Source: DTJG01 sp964532995
GTDB lineage: Bacteria; Ratteibacteria; UBA8468; B48-G9; DTJG01
Reading direction: 5' to 3'
DNA length: 41,801 bases
Assembly: GCA_964532995.1 (NCBI GenBank)
Contig: CAZHJN010000016.1
Location: forward strand, 1-41,801
Below the pieces are notes generated by a model. The model was not told the DNA's origin and did no database searches. It saw only the letters and a list, made by a program, of their open reading frames with translations. Position 1 is the first letter of the stretch. Each line of letters begins with the position of its first letter. The position numbers were made by a program, and so were the translations under genes. This document shows, one piece after another, positions 16,516-24,468 of this stretch.

Positions 16516-18978
16516 ATGTTAATAAGGTTTGCTGTTATAATTTTCTTTGCTCTCTGGAGTTTCTGTTTCGGGTTCACCATTGAGATAAAACTGAAAAACT
16601 CCTCTGAAATTCCATTAAGCTGCAATGTTTCGCTTGTCCGCTCATATACAGATGAACACGGTAACTGGTGGCCTAATCTTGGATATGTTTCAAACAATGG
16701 ACTTGTGAAACAAAAACCTGACATTGAAAATTTTATCAAACCCTTCTCAGAATCAAACTGGATAAAACTTCCGGTCCATGGAAGAATCCTCGTATGCAGA
16801 AGAATAAGCCAGAAGGATGTTCCCTGGGTACTGGATGTAAGAATTACTGATGGTAAAAACATAATATCAAGGTCTTTCGCAATTTCTGAAAAAAGACAGG
16901 AGGAATATATCTATCTTTACACTGTACCTGTATCTCCTGGTCCGGTAAAACTGGAAATTCTTCTGGCAGAAGAACTTGTTGAAAGAAATACTGAAGCTGT
17001 TAAACAGGTGGCACAGGAGCATCCCGGGAAAATTCCTGAAAAGCTCGCCATCTACACAGACTGTAAGCTGACATCAAAGGAACCTGTTGAATACAGAGAA
17101 AAACAATATAAATTTTTGAGACTTCTTGGCATAAATGGACTTCATTATGCTGCCGCTGAATTGATACCGGAAATAATAAACAATGGCTTTATGTATCTGA
17201 GATATGGAGGCGGAACGGTTAATTACGATGACTACTATAAAAAACAGGAAGAAATAGAAGGCAAAATAAAAAACTTTTCTCTTAATGCTTCAGGAATGTT
17301 TGAACGATACAATGCGTTGAAAAATGTAAGAAACCTGAAACTGGGCGATGAAATCTCGTCAGGATTGCTGCAGGAGTATCTTGCCGGTGGTGAAAAAACA
17401 AGACTTGAAATCATAGAAAACCTGAAAAATAATAAAGTCCCTCTTTCAGATATCGGTGTTTCAGGGTATGAAAAAATTGAAATAAAACCAGCATCAATAA
17501 TGCGCGATGAAAATCCAGGACTTTTCTACTGGATCAACAGGATAAGGATGGAAAGGATTAACAGGCTCTGGGAAATTGCAAAAAGAGCAAATAAAAATTA
17601 TTTTCCTTATGCATGGAGCAGTCCAAACTGGCCTGTAAGCAGTTATCTCGGCGGTGGTTATGATGGACATGGATGGGACCTCTGGCATCTTTATAAGAAT
17701 CAATATCTTGATGGTATATGGGGTGAGGACTGGCCTGGATATGAGGTCTGGCTTCGTGGCGGAAATGCATTCCTTGTTGATATGATGAGATGTCAGGCAA
17801 AAAATCTTCCGATGGGGATATACAATGTTGTTGAATGGAATTATTCTCCTGTATATGCAAGGTACAAGTTCTACGAGCAGCTGATAAATGGTGTCACTGA
17901 AATTTTCTGGTACAGCTATGGCTGTCTGCGTGGAAACGAAGCAAATCCATGGGAAATAAAAACCGATATGGTCCGAGAGATTGCCATGCTTAACCGAGAT
18001 GCCGGTGAAGCAGAAAATTATCTTTTGAATACTGAGCTGGATCCAGCATCAATCGCGATACTCTGGACACCTGCGCAGCAGATATGGGAACCTGAATATA
18101 ATGCTTCTTTAATTACTCTTTACTATGCTCTGCTGCATGCCAATTACAGTATTGACTTTGTTTCAGGTTATGATGTGGAAGCAGATTGCCTTAAAAAGTA
18201 CAAACTTCTTTATATGCCTTTTAATTATGTTGAAAAAAGTGTATGGGAAAAAATAAAAAAATGGGTTGAAGATGGCGGATTTCTTGTTATAGAAGGCGGA
18301 TTTTTGAAAGACCATTGTAATAGAGACATAGACATCGGTTCGTGGATAGATGGTTTTTCTTCACAGAGGATTGAAAGAAAAAACTCAACAGGAAGGCTTC
18401 CACTGGAATTGCCACAACAGCAATTGCTGGATGTCACTCAACAGGTTTCTTTTCCTGTTGTCTGCTCAAAGTATGTTTTGTCCCTGCCGGAAGGAGGTAG
18501 CAAAATCCTTGAATATCAGGACGGCGGCATAGCAGCAATTCAGGTTAAAAAAGGTAAAGGATATATCAGAATCACAGGATTCTATCAGGGTCTTTCATAT
18601 ATCTGGGATCAGGAAAACAGGGATAAGTCAAAATGGGGTGATGTTCTTTTATACCACGGGTTTTCACAGGAATTGAGAAATTTTGTGGTTGCGCCCGCAA
18701 AAGACTGCAGGATAAACAGGGTATGTAATATTGACCAAAATCTCATCATAGCGAGGAAAAGGACAGGAAAAAAATACAGCTGTATAGCAATTTTTGATTA
18801 CGGCTTTGGAAAAGAAAAACCTGTGATGCCTGTATGGGATGATATTGGAGAAACAACCGTAAAATTTGAAACAGGTCCTGCAAAAAATATAAAATGTTTG
18901 CATGGAAAACTTTTGAAAGACAAAAACTTATGCACTGTAAAATTCAAAGGCGCAACAATGCTTCTGATTGAGAGATAA
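16516..18978 (+). CDS. exported GH42-like glycosidase-type protein
   Basis: 820 residues with a signal peptide (1-20, 'FFALWSFCFG'). An N-terminal beta domain (to about 165) precedes a TIM-barrel-like region (about 175-500). 'LKLGDEISSG' places Glu279 after an Asp at a probable barrel strand end, and 'YLDGIWGEDWPGYEVW' supplies further acidic residues. A GATase-like domain (about 510-600, 'IAILWTPAQQIW', 'KWVEDGGFLVIEGG') resembles the GH42 beta-galactosidase trimerisation domain and that of the giant protein at 1232. No Shine-Dalgarno is seen; a -10 box sits immediately upstream. Catalytic residues are guesses and the family may be uncharacterised. A 14-base break separates it from the next ribosome-binding region. 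Confidence 0.65.
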   Translation: MLIRFAVIIFFALWSFCFGFTIEIKLKNSSEIPLSCNVSLVRSYTDEHGNWWPNLGYVSNNGLVKQKPDIENFIKPFSESNWIKLPVHGRILVCRRISQKDVPWVLDVRITDGKNIISRSFAISEKRQEEYIYLYTVPVSPGPVKLEILLAEELVERNTEAVKQVAQEHPGKIPEKLAIYTDCKLTSKEPVEYREKQYKFLRLLGINGLHYAAAELIPEIINNGFMYLRYGGGTVNYDDYYKKQEEIEGKIKNFSLNASGMFERYNALKNVRNLKLGDEISSGLLQEYLAGGEKTRLEIIENLKNNKVPLSDIGVSGYEKIEIKPASIMRDENPGLFYWINRIRMERINRLWEIAKRANKNYFPYAWSSPNWPVSSYLGGGYDGHGWDLWHLYKNQYLDGIWGEDWPGYEVWLRGGNAFLVDMMRCQAKNLPMGIYNVVEWNYSPVYARYKFYEQLINGVTEIFWYSYGCLRGNEANPWEIKTDMVREIAMLNRDAGEAENYLLNTELDPASIAILWTPAQQIWEPEYNASLITLYYALLHANYSIDFVSGYDVEADCLKKYKLLYMPFNYVEKSVWEKIKKWVEDGGFLVIEGGFLKDHCNRDIDIGSWIDGFSSQRIERKNSTGRLPLELPQQQLLDVTQQVSFPVVCSKYVLSLPEGGSKILEYQDGGIAAIQVKKGKGYIRITGFYQGLSYIWDQENRDKSKWGDVLLYHGFSQELRNFVVAPAKDCRINRVCNIDQNLIIARKRTGKKYSCIAIFDYGFGKEKPVMPVWDDIGETTVKFETGPAKNIKCLHGKLLKDKNLCTVKFKGATMLLIER

Positions 18979-19018
18979 CTGAAAGTTGATTTTAAAAAAT
19001 TTAAACAGGGAGGATAGA

Positions 19019-20554
19019 ATGAGAAAAGTTTTTATAGCCATAGGCATACTGTTGCTTGCCGCAGTATTCTCTGAAGCAAAGGTAAGTGTTATAACAAAAT
19101 CGCTCACGATGTATCCGGAAAGAGAAACCGGCAAAATAGCAAGAATTGTTTTTAACACAGACACTGAAGGAAGTTATCTTTTTGTCATAAAGGACTCAAA
19201 GGGAAAAACTGTCAGAACAATTTCCACAGGAAAAATTCCAGCAGGTCAGTCATTTGTTGACTGGGATGGCAGGGATTTTTCAGGGAATACTGTAAGTGAA
19301 GGTGAATATAATGTTTCTGTAATTACCGGAATCAGATGGACCCTTGATGAAAGTTTTGGCAATAAAGGTAGAATAGGCCTTGAGACGATGGAAATAAAGA
19401 TAGCAGATCCTGAGAAAGTTATTTTCAAAGCACCCGGAGAAATCAAAAAAATCTCCATTGGAGAGACAGAATATTACAGAACAGACAGTTTTTCAATTGC
19501 TGGTCCAAACTATATTGTGAAAGATGGCAATATACAGATAAATCCAGCATCAGGAGCAAAAAAGGATGACATTGTGAGGGTTGAATACTACTATCCTTTT
19601 TATCTTGAAAATCCATGGGCAATGGATGTTGATGATTCAGGAAACCTTTATGTCCTTTACAGATGGAAAAAGGAGACAATGAAATTTCCAGCAGCCAATC
19701 TAGTAAAAATCAGCCCTGATGGAAAACAGATTATCGCTGAGTTCGGAGTCTCAGGGAGAATCGGACCATTTGCCGGACATGCCAGCCAGGTGATTGTGAA
19801 TGAAAAAGAGGGAAGAATCTATATTTCTGCAACACATGATAGCGGCCATTCAACAGGAGTTTTTTCAATTAAAACAGGCGCATTTCTCTATGCCATCGGT
19901 GGATGGTTTGAAGGAGGAAAAAGTCCAAAAACAACGCGAACCCCTGCCGGAATAAGTCTGGGGCCGGACAACAAAATATATATCAGGGGTTTCTCTGCAT
20001 ATGACAGAACAAAAGAAAAAGACCAGGGTTTTCTTTACAGGGAAAATCCGATAACAAAAAGACACTCCGGTTATCCACCATTGATAGACAACTACTGGGG
20101 TCCTTCAATGGAATCAGCTCTTTATCCAGACCATTTTTATGCCAGTTCCTATGGTTCAGATATTTCCAAAATAAAGGACACAGGCACAACCTTTGTTGAA
20201 CTCTATCATCTTGCAGTTGGTGGAAGTCCTGTTGGAATGAGTTTTGATTCTGAAACAGGTCTGTTATTTGCGGCACTGCGAACCACAGCAGGCGAAGTTG
20301 CAATTATTCATGATACCAATCTTTCACTGACAGAATTTGGACGGCTCAAAGATGCCAGACTTGGTCCGACCCATTCAGTAAAAATCAAAGGTAATTTCCT
20401 CTATGTCGTTGAAGATGGAATTGCTCCTGTTGCAAGAATTTTTGATGCAATGAACAAAGCAAAGATTTCACCACAGGGAAAAAACAGAATCAGCAGATAC
20501 AAAATCAACCTTGAACAGGAAAAAGATCTCTGCCAAATATCTGTGAAAAAATAA
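19019..20554 (+). CDS. exported protein with FlgD-type Ig domain and NHL-like beta-propeller
   Basis: 511 residues; the ATG at 19019 follows GGGAGGATAGA and begins a signal peptide (1-20, 'LLAAVFSEAK'). A FlgD-like Ig fold follows (about 25-110: 'GSYLFVIKDSKGKTVRTI', 'SFVDWDGRDFSGNTVSEGEY'). After a linker, a propeller-like region (about 200-480) has 'PWAMDVDDSGNLYVLYRWK', 'VNEKEGRIYISATHD', 'SLGPDNKIYIRGF' and 'FDSETGLLFAALRT', resembling NHL/SMP-30 blades. No enzyme motif was recognised. It is the last gene of the exported-protein run; 107 bases separate it from the next gene, which has its own promoter. Confidence 0.65.
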   Translation: MRKVFIAIGILLLAAVFSEAKVSVITKSLTMYPERETGKIARIVFNTDTEGSYLFVIKDSKGKTVRTISTGKIPAGQSFVDWDGRDFSGNTVSEGEYNVSVITGIRWTLDESFGNKGRIGLETMEIKIADPEKVIFKAPGEIKKISIGETEYYRTDSFSIAGPNYIVKDGNIQINPASGAKKDDIVRVEYYYPFYLENPWAMDVDDSGNLYVLYRWKKETMKFPAANLVKISPDGKQIIAEFGVSGRIGPFAGHASQVIVNEKEGRIYISATHDSGHSTGVFSIKTGAFLYAIGGWFEGGKSPKTTRTPAGISLGPDNKIYIRGFSAYDRTKEKDQGFLYRENPITKRHSGYPPLIDNYWGPSMESALYPDHFYASSYGSDISKIKDTGTTFVELYHLAVGGSPVGMSFDSETGLLFAALRTTAGEVAIIHDTNLSLTEFGRLKDARLGPTHSVKIKGNFLYVVEDGIAPVARIFDAMNKAKISPQGKNRISRYKINLEQEKDLCQISVKK

Positions 20555-20602
20555 ACTGATTTGCCGGGACATTCAGCATTGAGTTGATTGTGAAACCATT
20601 TT

Positions 20603-20631
20603 TTGCCAGCAGTCAGTTTTCAAGTTAAAAT
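20603..20631 (+). promoter_or_regulatory. sigma-70-like promoter of the Thr-type sulfatase-fold gene
   Basis: TTGCCA (20603-20608), 17 bases, then TAAAAT (20626-20631). The start would be near 20638, giving a short leader that contains the GCAGGAGG ribosome-binding site before the ATG at 20662. Confidence 0.5.
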
Positions 20632-20661
20632 CTTAAACGTTCACTTACAGCAGGAGGAAAA

Positions 20662-22065
20662 ATGAATATAGTTCTTGTTGTTTTTGATTCTCTGAGAAAG
20701 GACTGCATTGGCTTCTACGGAAAACCATACTGGGGAAAGGTTTTTACACCACATTTTGATAGATTTGCTCAGGATTCTGTTGTTTTTACCTCTGCTTTTC
20801 CTGAATCATTACCCACGCTTCCAGCTCGCAGAGCCCTTTATACAGGAAAAAGGGTTTATCCGTTTGAAAACGGAGATTTCAAGCTCAAGGGAGACTTTGT
20901 CGGTGCCGCTGGATGGGGTCCGATACCTGAAAATCAACCAACAGTTTCAGAAATACTTAAGGAAAACGGTTATCGTACCGCTTTGATTTCAAATGTCTAT
21001 CATATGTTCAAACCATCAAAAAATTTCTGGCGTGGCTTTGATCAATGGACATTTCTTCGCGGACAGGAAACAGATCCTGCGCGTTCAGGTCCACATCTTA
21101 CACAGCAGGAACTTGATTACTGGCTTCCCAGGCCACTTCAGACTGAATCCAGTGTCAGGTTTATCCAGCAGTGCATTATGAATATGCATGACAGGTGGCA
21201 GGAAGAGGAATTCTTTGCTCCGAGGGTTTTTCGTGAGGCATCAAAATGGCTGACTCAAAATCAGGATGCAGAAAAATTCTTTCTTGTTGTGGAATCATTT
21301 GATCCTCATGAACCATGGCTTGTACCAGCCTATTACAGAAAGATGTATCTGAAGGAAGATGGACCTGAACAGATTAAATCAGGATATACCCAGCAGCAGC
21401 TCGAATCATACTTACTTCGTCGTACCCAGGCCAATTACAGTGGTGAGGTCACAATGTGCGACAGGTGGTTTGGATATTTTATTGAAACAATGAGGGTGAT
21501 GGGGCTTTTGGAAAACACTCTGGTGATATTTACCTCTGACCACGGTCATACGATAGGAGATAGAAATTATATGGGGAAAAGAGGTTATCCATCAATGCCT
21601 GAGGTTTATGAAATACCTTTGATGATAAGATTTCCAGGCGCAAAACACAAAGGGAAAATATCTGATATTTTTGTTCAGCACCATGATATAGCAGCAGAAA
21701 TCATTGAATCTGCCGGTGTGAAAGAAAAGTTCGATATTGATGGAAAACCTTTTTTGAAAAAAGCTATCAAAAAATCAATCATCAGGGACCATGTTACGGT
21801 TGGCTGGGGACCAAGTCCAACAGTCATCACAGAAGACTGGCACTTAAACTTCAAGATGGATATGACTGGAATCCTTCTTTACAGAAGAAAGGGTAAGGAC
21901 GCATTCAAAACAAACCATGCTTCAAAGTATCCTGAAATCGTAAAGAAATTAACTGAGATTGCTCTGAAAGATGCAGGCGGAAGTTTCCCGGAGTGGCTTG
22001 TTGAACTGGCAAAAAAACAGATGGATGCTCCTGGATGCAGCGATCTTGCTGCAAGAAAGGGCTAA
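20662..22065 (+). CDS. sulfatase-fold hydrolase with Thr at the nucleophile position
   Basis: 467 residues of the alkaline phosphatase/sulfatase superfamily: 'VVFDSLRKDCIGFYG' at the start (Asp9 metal ligand) and 'FTSDHGHTIGDR' for the late Asp-His pair. The sulfatase signature C/S-x-P-x-R-x4-T-G is present as Thr52-Leu-Pro-Ala-Arg56-x4-Thr-Gly ('PTLPARRALYTG'), so the residue converted to formylglycine is replaced by Thr. Thr is the nucleophile in phosphodiesterase members of the superfamily, so a phosphoester or unmodified-nucleophile activity is more likely than classical sulfate hydrolysis. No signal peptide. Strong AGGAGG-like ribosome-binding site and own promoter. The second sulfatase in the window (38843-40198) has the ordinary Cys. 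Confidence 0.8.
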   Translation: MNIVLVVFDSLRKDCIGFYGKPYWGKVFTPHFDRFAQDSVVFTSAFPESLPTLPARRALYTGKRVYPFENGDFKLKGDFVGAAGWGPIPENQPTVSEILKENGYRTALISNVYHMFKPSKNFWRGFDQWTFLRGQETDPARSGPHLTQQELDYWLPRPLQTESSVRFIQQCIMNMHDRWQEEEFFAPRVFREASKWLTQNQDAEKFFLVVESFDPHEPWLVPAYYRKMYLKEDGPEQIKSGYTQQQLESYLLRRTQANYSGEVTMCDRWFGYFIETMRVMGLLENTLVIFTSDHGHTIGDRNYMGKRGYPSMPEVYEIPLMIRFPGAKHKGKISDIFVQHHDIAAEIIESAGVKEKFDIDGKPFLKKAIKKSIIRDHVTVGWGPSPTVITEDWHLNFKMDMTGILLYRRKGKDAFKTNHASKYPEIVKKLTEIALKDAGGSFPEWLVELAKKQMDAPGCSDLAARKG

Positions 22066-22070
22066 ATAAA

Positions 22071-22835
22071 ATGAAATATATTTATGGACCTGTGAGTTCC
22101 TGGAGATTGGGCAGTTCCCTTGGTATTGACTTGCTTTCACAGGAACAAAAGATCTGCTCCTTTGATTGCGTTTACTGCCAGATTGGGAAAACAGGTATTT
22201 TTTCATGCGAGAGAAAAATTTTTGTTAAGACTGAAGAAGTAATAGGGGAACTTGAGAATATTCGTGATGTTGCGATTGACTACTTCACATTTTCAGGAAG
22301 GGGAGAACCAACCCTTGCAAAGAATCTGAAGGATGTTGCTGTCTGGATAAAAAATAATAAAAAAGGGAAATGCGCTCTTCTTACAAATAGCTCAACAATT
22401 ACAGATATATCTGTGCAAAACGATATTATGGTGATGGACCTTGTTTCATTCAAGATTGACGCTGCAACCCAGGAAACATTTGAGAAAATAAATAAGCCAT
22501 GCTGCGGTATAAAAATTGCAGAAATTATTAAGGCAATAACTGAATTCAGAAAATTTTATAAAGGCGTTTTCACAATCCAGACAATGTTTATAAACCAGAA
22601 TCTGAAAGAAGCGGAAAAAATTGCAGAAATATGCAGAAAACTGAAACCTGATATCGTTTATCTTAACACGCCTCTGAGGGATAGTCCTGTTGAACCTTTG
22701 TCTGCAGAAACTTTTCAATCTATTGAAAAGGTGTTCTCGGATATACCCCATCTATCAGTTTTTCACTCTAAGAAAAAGGATGTTAAGCCATTGAGCCTGC
22801 CTGATACAGTGAGAAGAAGGGGGAAAAAGTTATGA
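22071..22835 (+). CDS. radical SAM protein, COG0731-like Fe-S oxidoreductase
   Basis: 254 residues; the ATG at 22071 starts 'MKYIYGPVSSWRLGSSLGID', the characteristic opening of COG0731 proteins. The 4Fe-4S motif Cys29-x3-Cys33-x2-Cys36 ('CSFDCVYCQIG') follows, then 'FSGRGEPTL' (the radical SAM GGE-like element) and 'HSKKKDVKPL' near the end. The family is related to wyosine-type tRNA enzymes, but bacterial members are uncharacterised. It lacks the extra Cys clusters of anaerobic sulfatase-maturing enzymes, so it is not the activator of the neighbouring sulfatase-fold protein. It begins five bases after that gene and its own stop overlaps yggS by four bases. Confidence 0.85.
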   Translation: MKYIYGPVSSWRLGSSLGIDLLSQEQKICSFDCVYCQIGKTGIFSCERKIFVKTEEVIGELENIRDVAIDYFTFSGRGEPTLAKNLKDVAVWIKNNKKGKCALLTNSSTITDISVQNDIMVMDLVSFKIDAATQETFEKINKPCCGIKIAEIIKAITEFRKFYKGVFTIQTMFINQNLKEAEKIAEICRKLKPDIVYLNTPLRDSPVEPLSAETFQSIEKVFSDIPHLSVFHSKKKDVKPLSLPDTVRRRGKKL

Positions 22836-23476
22836 TAAAGGAGAATATTGAAAAAATCCTGAAAGAAATCCCACCGCATGTGACGCTTGTCGCAGCGACA
22901 AAGACAAGGTCTTTTGAGGAAATAAAACAGGCAATTGAGGCAGGAATTACTGATATTGGAGAAAACTATGTTCAGGAGGCTGAAAAGAAATTTACTGAAA
23001 TACGAAAATCAGCAAAATGGCATCTCATAGGTCATCTTCAAAAAAACAAGGTGAAGAAAGCACTGAAAATCTTTGATATCATTGAAACAGTTGATTCCTT
23101 TGAGCTTGCAGCTGAGATTTCAAAGCATACTCAAATACCCTATCCGATTTTGATAGAAATAAACAGCGCAAAGGAAGCCCAGAAATCAGGAATTTTTCCT
23201 GAAGATGCAGAAAAACTCATTGAAGAAATCCGCAGACTTCCAAATATCGTTGTCCGGGGTCTTATGACAATGGGACCCTTTGTTGAAAATCCAAAAGATA
23301 TCAGGCCCTATTTCAGGATTACAAAAAGGCTGTTTGATAGTTTTTCAAAACTTGATTTCCCAAATGTTGAAATGAGGATTCTTTCTATGGGGATGAGTGA
23401 TACCTGGCGTATTGCAATAGAAGAAGGAGCAACATGCATCAGGATTGGAACAGCGATATTCGGCCCGAGAAAATAA
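22832..23476 (+). CDS. yggS: YggS/PLPBP-family pyridoxal-phosphate homeostasis protein
   Basis: 214 residues, slightly short for a family usually of 225-235. PLP-binding Lys24 lies in 'LVAATKTRS', followed by the diagnostic 'IGENYVQEAEKK', 'WHLIGHLQKNKVKKAL', 'VDSFELA', 'GLMTMGPF', 'LSMGMSDTWRIAIEEGAT' and 'IRIGTAIFG'. It is a monomeric fold-type III protein that keeps PLP levels balanced in the cytoplasm. ATGA overlap with the radical SAM gene shows translational coupling. Its last 43 bases also encode the start of the GspF gene in another frame. yggS is commonly near cell-envelope or pilus genes in other bacteria, so the location is not surprising. Confidence 0.95.
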   Translation: MIKENIEKILKEIPPHVTLVAATKTRSFEEIKQAIEAGITDIGENYVQEAEKKFTEIRKSAKWHLIGHLQKNKVKKALKIFDIIETVDSFELAAEISKHTQIPYPILIEINSAKEAQKSGIFPEDAEKLIEEIRRLPNIVVRGLMTMGPFVENPKDIRPYFRITKRLFDSFSKLDFPNVEMRILSMGMSDTWRIAIEEGATCIRIGTAIFGPRK

Positions 23477-24468
23477 AAAGTTTAATTGTTAAATTCTGGA
23501 CAGGTCATCAGAAAAAAGCCCTGTTTTACAGGCAGCTTTCAGTCATGCTTAAATCAGGTATATCAATTCTTGTATCTTTAAGACAGTTAAAAAATCAATC
23601 AATCTCAAAAGAGATCTCTGAAAATCTTCTTTTTCATATTGAAAAAGGCCAGTCCCTGGCTTATGCTATGGAACAGTCAAAAAATCTGTTCAGCACCCTT
23701 GAAATAAAGACTGTTTCAGCCGGCGAAATTTCCGGAAATCTCGCTGAACTTTTTGAAAAACTCGCTCTTTATTTTGAAACGCTCCAGGACGTGAAATACA
23801 AACTTATCAGCGGTATGATTTATCCTGCAATACTTCTTCACGCAGCCATCATTATTCCTGCTGTACCGCTTCTTTTCACAAAATCAGTCTTTGCATTTTT
23901 AGCCAGAATTCTTCCACCGTTTATTCTGATCTATGGAGCCAGTTTCGGCATATTTTTTTCCTACAGGGTTCTTTCAAAACCAGGGATGGAGGAAGCAAGG
24001 GATTCCCTTTCTTTGAAACTTCCGCTCGGTTTCGGGAAACTTTTCAAAAAAGTTTCTGTTATAAGATTCCTGCAGGCATTTGGCTGTCTTTATTCAGCAG
24101 GACTTCCTGCAATTGAGGCAATAAAAATCTCAGCGAAGTCTTCAGGAAACAGAGTTGTTGAAAGAGAAATTATCAAATCAGGGAAACTGGTTGAACAGGG
24201 CTCCAGCCTTTCAGCTGCTTTTTCAACAAATCCTTTTCTACCTGCGATTGTTATTGACATGTTTCAGACAGGAGAACAGACAGGCAGACTTGATGAAACA
24301 CTTGAAAAAGCCGCCTGGCATCTCCAGCAGGAGGTAAATCTTGCTGTTGAGGCGGTTTTGAAAATTATACCGGTGGTGGTTTATCTTATTGTTGCTCTTT
24401 ACATTGCATCAATTGTGATTTCGTTTTATGCAAACTATTTCTCGCAGATAAACTCTCTGCTTGAATAA
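23434..24468 (+). CDS. type II secretion / type IV pilus inner-membrane platform protein (GspF/PilC family)
   Basis: 344 residues with two GspF domains. The first cytoplasmic domain spans about 25-130 ('FYRQLSVMLKSGISILVSL', 'EIKTVSAGEISGNLAELFEKLALYF' pattern), a pair of hydrophobic helices about 130-180, the second domain about 205-310 ('FLQAFGCLYSAGLPAIEAI', 'DMFQTGEQTGRLDE'), and a C-terminal helix. Start chosen at the ATG at 23434 because GAAGGAG lies four bases upstream inside yggS; no other ATG precedes the first domain. The family normally is about 400 residues, so this copy is short. It would form the membrane platform for assembling pseudopilins such as those in this window. No GspE ATPase or prepilin peptidase is adjacent. 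Confidence 0.88.
   Translation: MHQDWNSDIRPEKIKSLIVKFWTGHQKKALFYRQLSVMLKSGISILVSLRQLKNQSISKEISENLLFHIEKGQSLAYAMEQSKNLFSTLEIKTVSAGEISGNLAELFEKLALYFETLQDVKYKLISGMIYPAILLHAAIIIPAVPLLFTKSVFAFLARILPPFILIYGASFGIFFSYRVLSKPGMEEARDSLSLKLPLGFGKLFKKVSVIRFLQAFGCLYSAGLPAIEAIKISAKSSGNRVVEREIIKSGKLVEQGSSLSAAFSTNPFLPAIVIDMFQTGEQTGRLDETLEKAAWHLQQEVNLAVEAVLKIIPVVVYLIVALYIASIVISFYANYFSQINSLLE

Noticed and set aside
20662..22065. Annotation as an ordinary formylglycine sulfatase
   Set aside because: The residue needed for formylglycine is Thr, so the fold is supported but the classical chemistry is not.
22071..22835. Anaerobic sulfatase-maturing enzyme
   Set aside because: Only the single CX3CX2C cluster is present and the opening matches COG0731; the extra Cys-rich regions of maturases are absent.
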